This document shows positions 9,161 to 15,430 of a DNA stretch of 15,430 nucleotides, piece after piece. The notes under the pieces were generated by a model. The model was not told the DNA's origin. It saw only the letters and a program-made list of their open reading frames with translations, and did not search any database. A program made the position numbers and the translations under genes. The stretch is from contig FLMG01002842.1 of the NCBI GenBank assembly GCA_900088475.1, forward strand, positions 23,896 through 39,325, read 5' to 3'. Source of the DNA: Hyphochytrium catenoides (lineage: Eukaryota > Sar > Hyphochytriomycetes > Hyphochytriales > Hyphochytriaceae). The number at the start of each line of letters is the position of its first letter. Positions within the stretch are counted from its first letter, which is position 1.

Positions 9161-11388
9161 AAAAAGAAGTACTCCTCACGTACAAAGTCTGATAGCAGGA
9201 GAAGCAGCCTCTCTGGTGGTCGTCGCCATTTCAAAGATCCCAAAGGAACCACGGAGCCAAACCATGCTGAGTTGTAAGGAAATGGGACCTGCATTAAGGA
9301 AACCGGCCCCCCGAGTGTGTGACTCAATCAACAAACAGAACAAGCTGTCACATAGCACTCTCCAAAGGTCTGATTGATGACTTGATACTCGGCAACAAGA
9401 AGCCTGACGACGGCGGGATAGTGGTCATGAGACCGCTGTGTTTACTTCTTCTTCCCATCATTCTACCTTGATCCAATGAATTTGGTGCGAGTGTAGTCGT
9501 GAAGAGGCCCTGCTGCTGCCATTCTCAATGATGGCGCGCTGCCTAAGAGTATGAGCAGATAAAGTGCAGAACCGGTCGATTAGTCTTTATCACTCTGTTA
9601 AGAATAGGGAGATCTCTGGTGTACAGAAGACCGGCTGACCGCCAACTATACCTCATACTGCAGCTCTTTAGAGCTCTCTACACCCTTCACTCCTTTAACA
9701 GATCGCTGGCTGAAGGGCCTATGGGGGACAAGGACCCGGTAGTAGGGAGAGTTATTGGAGGTTAGGCTAGGCGACAGAAAGCAATTTCATATCGCCATTT
9801 GGTAGTCGTTATGGTCTTTCCTAGCTGCTTTTCGCTATGTTCATAATGAAGGCATTAGTCGTCGTTGATAAGGCAGAGTAAGAAGAGTCGGAAAGAGATA
9901 CTTAAAATCTTTTCTAGGCTTCCCTTCTTCCTTATGAGTCGTAGCGACAAGATGCGGCAAATATAAGAGGACATTGTCATTAGTAGCTTGGCCATATAGT
10001 CTATGCATACGAATAAGTACAGACCTAGAGCCAAGCAGGTGGATCATCGATCTCGAGCAATCCAAAGCCCTCATGTACCATCCTTTGCCTGGGAAGCTAT
10101 AGCATGACGTAGTCGCCTAGCCACGTCTGAGCTATCAGACAATCCTGATGGCAACCATTAGGGGCCACTACTTTGTCCTCAAGGTGACTCCTGATTACCT
10201 GAAGGTAGCCAATGGCGTCAGCCCGCATGCCTTTCCGGCTCCCTTTGCATACGCAGTCACCTATGAACAACCCCATTCGCTCCCCACGCCCGCGGCTTAT
10301 AAGTTTGTCAAGGAACACTTTCACACTTGTTCTTAATCATCAGGTTCTCCCTCTTGTGTCTTGCTCTAGGGAGAAATTAGCAGTCACGTCACCCATTGTC
10401 CCACGCTCCATTATCCTAGCAAGAAGGACCTTGCGGATGAGAGGACCATAGTAGGAAGCAGTTGCTGCATAAGCTCTAGGCTGCTGCTACCGTACCATCT
10501 CTGCTCCTTTGGCGTACGTACCCCCACCACTGACCGAAAGCGCCACCAACATTGTCTAGCGCCAGATCAGCCGAGGTCAGAGGCGGTTGGATTGATTGCT
10601 GGAGCTTTATCAAGATGGAGAACAGCAGCCAGGCTTCAGATGAAGATCCAGATTGATCTTCAAAATAATCATCGCCATACATTTTCAGTGAGAAGCCTCT
10701 TATCCAAGGGGAGTTCTGAAGGATGGCGCAGAAAAGTTTTTGGTCTTGGTACATTTGGGCGATGGGGAAAATTCGAATCAGCTCTGAGGTGATTTCGTAA
10801 CCACCATTTATTTCGTGCAAAGGCATCATGAAATATTTCTTTGTGCTATTCCCCATCATTTAGACAGAATGATTGTGTTCTCCCTCTGCCCAGAGTGACC
10901 CTATCTTGTCGCACGGGTGCGAGATTTGATTTGAGTGCGAGGCTTGATTCGCTCCTTGAAGTTTTCGCTTGCAAGGGGCAGGGCTGCGAATGGTAGCAAT
11001 AAAAGGCGGTCTAGAAGTTGTTCAAGTTCAAAATGGTTGCCTCTTGAGACCAAAAGGTTGTTTAGAAGAAATGTACGATAACCCAAACAATCCGAAATAA
11101 AGCTGTTGAGATTCAATAATAATTGCTCAGAAATGTCTTATATTCCAAAGTTCTTCGATAAGAAGATAAGAACCCTGTTGTTTGTATTCTGCCTTTGGGT
11201 GATTTCCCGCTCTTTCTCGGAGACCTCAAAATGCGCGCCAGATGGCACTCTTCCAAAAAGAGACAGATTTCTATTGGCGACCAAGAAGCGAACTCTGGAA
11301 CTCTGCAGAAATAGGCCTTTGAGTCTCAGTTAGCTTGAGTCTTCACCAGAAGCGCATTGTAGTGCCTGGGCTGTATCTCCTTTTATTG
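9161..11388. other. Spacer between histidine kinase and Wee1, no confident gene
   Basis: About 2.2 kb with no domain I recognise. Many moderately long frames occur on both strands, including 10148-10336 plus, 10097-10324 minus, 10901-11116 minus and a Met-less minus frame at about 11122-11329. None has a motif that names it, and neighbouring frames do not join through convincing splice sites. The best single candidate is listed separately at 10476-10859. Confidence 0.5.
10476..10859 (-). CDS. Hypothetical protein frame, 127 codons, unidentified
   Basis: This is the longest frame in the spacer, beginning MMGNSTKKYFMMPLHEI and ending DGTVAAA. Its composition looks protein-like up to about residue 85, with mixed aromatic and acidic residues (YGDDYFEDQ). 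There is no motif I can name, no signal peptide and no membrane helix. A second minus-strand open stretch of 48 codons (10486-10340, containing YYGPLIRKVLLARIMERG) overlaps its end in another frame. The pair could be neighbouring exons or a frameshifted relic, but I found no phase-consistent donor and acceptor joining them. It may equally be a chance frame. Confidence 0.2.
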   Translation of the reverse strand: MMGNSTKKYFMMPLHEINGGYEITSELIRIFPIAQMYQDQKLFCAILQNSPWIRGFSLKMYGDDYFEDQSGSSSEAWLLFSILIKLQQSIQPPLTSADLALDNVGGAFGQWWGYVRQRSRDGTVAAA

Positions 11389-11577
11389 TCATCTGAAGTC
11401 TGCGTGAAGCTCCGGCTCAGCTAGAATCTTTTGGGTTGTGATGACTGCAAGGGTAGTGTTGTTGATCTCAAGGTGAAAACGGGACATCTTCGTAGAGATA
11501 CTCCGAACAAGCGCAGTGCCGGCACGGTAACCCTGCGGAAATAGCAGTCTACGGCTGGCATTATCCTCCTGAGAGTC
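11389..11577 (-). other. Possible exon or relic with FYRN-like sequence, antisense and upstream of Wee1
   Basis: A minus-strand frame of 62 codons is open between TAG (11580-11578) and TGA (11391-11389). It contains RRLLFPQGYRAGTAL and then SRFHLEI. The order LFPxGYxA, a basic/Ser stretch, and a basic-aromatic-x-x-x-I strand about 20 residues later resembles the FYRN half of the FYRN/FYRC module of chromatin proteins such as MLL and TBRG1. There is no ATG ahead of the match. The only candidate acceptor (CTCTCAG, AG at 11570-11569) has a poor pyrimidine tract, and the Wee1 first exon lies beyond it. The frame stops soon after, while a +1 shift would continue for 20 codons. It could be a relic, part of an unrecognised divergent gene, or chance. 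Confidence 0.22.
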
Positions 11578-11600
11578 CTATCCATCCTATCCGAATCCCA

Positions 11601-14600
11601 ATGCGGGTAATGGCATACCAAGAAATGGAGCCTCCTAAAACCTCTCCTCGAAGGAAGCGAAAACCTCCGGCTCCCGTAGATACAACGGAGAGGATAAACA
11701 CTAGATTGGACTTTTCAGGATTTGGAGTTGGAAAGAAGTTTTCTCCCCAGCATCGGGTCAAGGACATAGTCCCCATGGACTTGTCTTCTCTACTATCTCA
11801 TTCTGATGAAAGTTGTACAGTTGTGGGTGTACGAACAGATGTGGTGAGACCGGTGACAAAGGTTCCAAAGACACCGGGCAGAAGCTGCGGAATTAGAAGC
11901 TGTCCAAGTCCATCTTCGCCGTCTTTATCTTTCTCGAGCTTTCCTGCCGCACTACCTCAGGTGCCCATTAGACCGAGAGATCTTGTGCTTCCCCTGGATT
12001 AACCATAGAATTGTTACAGGTACCAATGACAGCGCTGGATGGGCCCACGACACCCCCTTCTTTTGCGTCCTCCTGCGAGCAATCATCCTTTTCTTCTTTG
12101 GAGGGTGCTTCTCCGCCTCCAGTTTTGAGAGATGACAAAGACTTTTCAGCACAGCTCACACCTATAAAGAAAGAGCAGAATGACTGCTCCGGCGTCTTGT
12201 CTGACCCAGAGTACCAAGAGCAGAATACCAGCGCTTTATCTTCCTCGACAGGTTCGACTAGCAGGCCCTTGCCTGACCAGGTGACAAATCACGCCTATAC
12301 ATAACCCATAACAGTTAAGGCTTCTAACGAAGGCTGCATGATTGACAGTCAGCTTTTGATACCAGCCAGTTGAGTTTTCACAGTAAGAAAAGCACACCGC
12401 AGAGATCACCTGTCTGTCCTCCTACACCTATGAGGACACCCACTTGGGCGCATCGGTCATTAGACAGCGGGGTTCCAGCCCTGGTCAAAATGGGTAAGTA
12501 GGCCAAAGCAGGTTGACGATTGCATTGGAATTGTGTACCGACCTTGCTTGTCTTCTTCTGGTGCATTAATAGAGCGAAAGAGCTCTTTGAGCACAACCAA
12601 GATGCTTTTCAATCTCCAAGCAAGCAAAGGATTTGAGGGTGGTCGGAACAGGCTCCTTCAGCCAGACTTTTTCTACTCCGGGTTTGAGAATCTTGGAAAA
12701 ATCGGAGCGGGAGCATTCTCAGAGGTGTTCAAGGTCAGTAATCGAGAGCCTGCTTGTTTCGAGACTTTAGCTCTATGGGCGGAGGGGGCCTAGCGGAAAA
12801 CGCAGAGTAAAGATGGAAATGGTGGTCAAATGCATCCTTAAGATAGGGATGGGAAGACTGTTTGCGGTCTGCAAAGTGACTATGGCAAGAAAAAAGCTGG
12901 GATGTAGCCTATTAGGACTCACTCTGACCTTCTTGCACTTAGATGCGGAGCAGAGCCGACGGCAAGATATATGCAGTCAAGAAAGCGAAGCATCAATTTC
13001 GGAGCAAGAGAGATAGGTATCACTATATTGTTGAGGCAGTTTCTACCACCTAGTCACTTTTGAACTAAGCAGCTGCATGTAGGGAGAGGATGCTGGCAGA
13101 AGTGCGAATGTATGAGAAACTTGAGATGCGGAACAAAATGCAGTGTGAATACGTCATGAAATATTATCGTGCCTGGCAAGAAGACGGTAAGCTCACTACT
13201 GCGCTTCATCGTATATCTTGCTGTCGTCCGGACCTCACATGCACCTTCTGTACGTCACCCTTCTCCGTGCTGTTAGGATACTTCTGTACGATGACAGAAT
13301 ACTGTGAGCTGGGTAACCTTCGAGAGTCTATAGACAATCTGGATTCTCCTTTTCCAGAGCGCACTATTTGGACCTTCATCCACGATCTAGCTCGTGGGCT
13401 AGCCTACATCCACTCTGCCGGGATAGTCCATTTGGATATCAAGCCACAGAATATCTTTATTTCAATAGACGGCGTCCTGAAAATTGGAGATCTAGGGCTT
13501 GCGGCTGAGGCAGGAAGTGAAGAGGTTAGAGATTGCCGTCTTATCATTATTATCTTATCAACTCTCCTCCTTTCTTCCTAGTCTTTGCCAATGCCCGCGC
13601 TTGGTACGGTTCGGTCTTATGTCCGAATACTTGGACTTGCGCAGCTGCATTGTCTACATATACTTCTCTAACAAAAATGCTTATGCTGCCAGGACGGACA
13701 TGAGGGCGACAACCAGTATATGGCTAAGGAGCTACTCACCAGCAGCGTGAAATCACCTTCTGCGGATATCTTCAGCTTCGGACTCATGATTTATGAGCTC
13801 GCCGCTCACGTCGACCTTCCCTTAGAGGGAGAACCCTGGCACTCACTGCGGGATGGAAACGTGCCAGCTCTTACACCTCGGCGGTCACAAGGGCTAGACT
13901 TACTAGTGCATCAGGTGAGCGCAATGCAGCTAGATTTCGATCGGGGGGAAAGTTTGATGGAGAGAAGCGGGGGGTTACAGCGAGCCAAGGATGGGAGATT
14001 GATGGTAGAAACAAATGCGGATGGGTGATGAGACTGATGGCAAAAGAGTGGTTTTTATGATGAGCGACAATCGAGTCTCACTAATGACGTTCTCGGCAGA
14101 TGCTCCATCCTGTACCGTCTCTCCGTCCCTCTGCCAAGAGCATTCTGCAGCACCCGCTTGTACAAGATGCCGCTGAAAACCGGGACACATTCGTCCTTAC
14201 GGTAAGATGACATTCTGTTTCTGCCTGGATCTCTTGCTCGTGTCCGCCTGAGTGCTGTTGCGGTTAGTAGGTTGGTCTTTTCTACAAGGCTAACGCTTAA
14301 TTCACCATCGCTCTTGCCGTGTTCACTTTGACTTTTTCTGTTTTGCCCAGTCTTCCTTCATCCTCTATATTCTTCCATCTCACACTCATACCTTCCTATG
14401 CGGGCTCTTTTGGCGCAGCTGCCGCGATACAAGCCGAGCAGAATGATGGAAGAAGACGATGCGGGAGCCAACTTCTTAAAGCAGAAATTCTTCAGTAGCA
14501 TTCCTGAAGTAGAAGAAACTACTTCGCTCTCTTCTCTAACTCCTCCCACGACTCCGGCATCCACACCCAGTCCCCAGTTGATGCTCAGCTGGCGGTTGCC

Positions 14601-14613
14601 TGATAGAGTCTGA
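11601..14613 (+). CDS. WEE1: Wee1-type kinase, Cdk1 inhibitory kinase (10 exons)
   Basis: Wee1 kinases phosphorylate the inhibitory Tyr in the ATP loop of Cdk1 and hold cells before mitosis. Exons: 11601-11960, 12020-12280, 12349-12493, 12573-12733, 12943-13016, 13083-13186, 13277-13524, 13693-13914, 14100-14201, 14419-14613. All introns are GT..AG and phases agree, giving 623 residues (human WEE1 is 646). The N-terminal 285 residues are Ser/Thr-Pro-rich, with a basic cluster RRKRK (17-21) that could be nuclear-targeting. The kinase domain has GAGAFSEV (300-307), Lys322 in YAVKK, Glu340, the catalytic loop HLDIKPQN (420-427, Asp422), DLG instead of DFG (440-442) and EGDNQYMAKE (455-464). DLG and EGD are Wee1-family marks. 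A Ser/Thr-Pro-rich tail without a membrane helix argues against Myt1. ATGs at 11610 and 11625 have G at -3 and +4 and are credible alternative starts. Further 5' exons are possible. Confidence 0.93.
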
Positions 14614-15123
14614 AGATCAGAAGCCGAGTGCTCAGTGTACACTAACTCTATATATACACAGGCTTAACGGTGGAGAGGCGCGATGCATTCTCTCTTAGAA
14701 ACGGGGCTAAACAGAGCCTCTCTTCTCCAGGTTTCTACTGGTTCTGTTTACCTCTCGCCCCTGCCATTGGACTATCGCCTCAACCTTTTCCATTGATCTC
14801 TTCGCCGCTAATCTTCTCTGTTACAAGCTACATATTATTTATATACATTATATATATACATATACTCTTATCAATAGACTGCCGCGGCGGTGCCAAGAAA
14901 GCTGAGGCGACAAGTCTAAGCCAGCAAGAGACTGCCAGAAAGAGCAAAAGTGACCATGGTTATCCGGTCAATCAATGCCCGCATCACCTGCTTTTCCCAA
15001 TGTACAGAGCGCATCAGATAGAGATCAAACTTCTCAAGTGGGAAACGGAACCCTCTGCGCACTCTGAGAAGTTTCCTCAGAGAGATCATCTGCTGCGCCA
15101 TTGTTGAGCCTGTCAATGCGGCT
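14614..15123. other. 3' flank of Wee1, AT-rich tract, no confident gene
   Basis: Contains TATATATACACA near 14649 and a longer alternating AT tract at about 14830-14866, which may include the Wee1 mRNA 3' end. A 145-codon plus-strand frame (14670-15107) crosses this AT tract and is rich in Ile, Tyr and Leu only because of it. It has no recognisable domain and is not accepted as a gene. Confidence 0.5.
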
Positions 15124-15403
15124 TTATGCCTCGTCCTGGCTGGGAGATGGGCCCCAAAACCCTGCAGGAGAGAGAGAAAGACAGAGCCCTCGCTTTTAAA
15201 CACTGAACAACCGCCGCAACGCTCCTCTTCCTGTCTGTTCCCAGGCATAACCTTTGTCGGTCAAAGGTTTTCGTCGGTCTTCTTCACAGGCGGGAGGAAC
15301 GTCGACGACGCGATCTTTCTCAAGTTTCAAAGACTCTGGCTCTTCGATCCTGTAGTGGCGTTACAGAAGTAGCCGTTGCGCACGTTGAGCTGTTTGATGA
15401 TGG
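15124..15403 (-). other. Possible last two exons of a minus-strand gene entering from the right
   Basis: On the minus strand a (TC)n tract at the window edge leads to an acceptor (CTTCAAG, AG at 15405-15404). The frame after it starts IIKQLNVRNGYF, and a GTAACG donor lies 15 codons on. A second strong acceptor with a CT-rich tract (CTCTCTCTCCTGCAG, AG at 15163-15162) starts a frame ending FWGPSPSQDEA at TAA 15126-15124. The two join in phase 1. No domain is recognisable in so short a piece. The plus strand also has a competing open frame here, so confidence is low. If real, the gene would be convergent with Wee1. Confidence 0.2.
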
Positions 15404-15414
15404 CTTGAAGAGGG

Positions 15415-15430
15415 GAGAGAGAGAGAGAGA
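15415..15430. repeat. (GA)8 dinucleotide run at the right edge
   Basis: Eight GA units continue to the end of the window and may extend beyond it. Read on the minus strand this is a TC-rich tract directly before a candidate splice acceptor. Confidence 0.9.

Noticed and set aside
10148-10336. Plus-strand 62-codon frame (ATG start, containing DYLKVANGVSPHAFPAPFAY) and the opposing minus frame at 10097-10324.
   Set aside because: Both strands are open over the same bases, neither has a known motif, and each is short enough to be chance.
10861-10970. Minus-strand stretch with RVTLGRGRTQ, resembling the start of an FHA domain.
   Set aside because: The frame closes soon after on a stop, and the later conserved FHA residues are absent.
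14670-15107. 145-codon plus-strand frame downstream of Wee1 with an Ile/Tyr-rich segment resembling a membrane helix.
   Set aside because: The hydrophobic segment is a translation of the alternating AT tract, no domain is present, and the region fits the Wee1 3' flank.

Overview
The window is nuclear DNA from a eukaryote, probably a unicellular one such as an alga or other protist. Two of the three recognisable genes are split by many short GT..AG spliceosomal introns (56 to 276 bp). The largest protein is a hybrid histidine kinase, a family found in algae, fungi, amoebae and plants but absent from animals. The spacers carry trinucleotide-type simple repeats. The species cannot be fixed from sequence alone.

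Layout. (1) Positions 24-3003, minus strand: ten exons of a mitochondrial electron-transfer-flavoprotein:ubiquinone oxidoreductase (ETFDH). It starts at the right and runs off the left edge before its iron-sulphur C-terminus. (2) 3004-6961: about 4 kb with no recognisable gene, rich in GAT/ATC, AGC, CCT and CAC triplet runs, and containing a 27-bp minisatellite (5768-5875) that is open as a nine-residue peptide repeat. (3) 6962-9115, plus strand: an intronless soluble PAS-PAS-HisKA-HATPase-receiver hybrid histidine kinase. (4) 9116-11600: about 2.5 kb without a confident gene. It holds an unidentified 127-codon minus-strand frame and, just upstream of the next gene, a minus-strand fragment that loosely resembles an FYRN domain. 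(5) 11601-14613, plus strand: a ten-exon Wee1-type kinase, the inhibitory kinase of Cdk1, with an N-terminal region carrying several Cdk consensus sites. (6) 14614-15430: AT-rich 3' flank of the Wee1 gene, then possible terminal exons of a minus-strand gene entering from the right.

The three genes belong to unrelated processes (mitochondrial fatty-acid and amino-acid oxidation, two-component signalling, cell-cycle control), as expected of ordinary eukaryotic neighbours. No operon-like or defence-like system is visible. Exon models were built by hand from splice sites, reading-frame phase and remembered family conservation. All junctions in the two multi-exon genes are phase-consistent, but none has been checked against transcripts or a database search.
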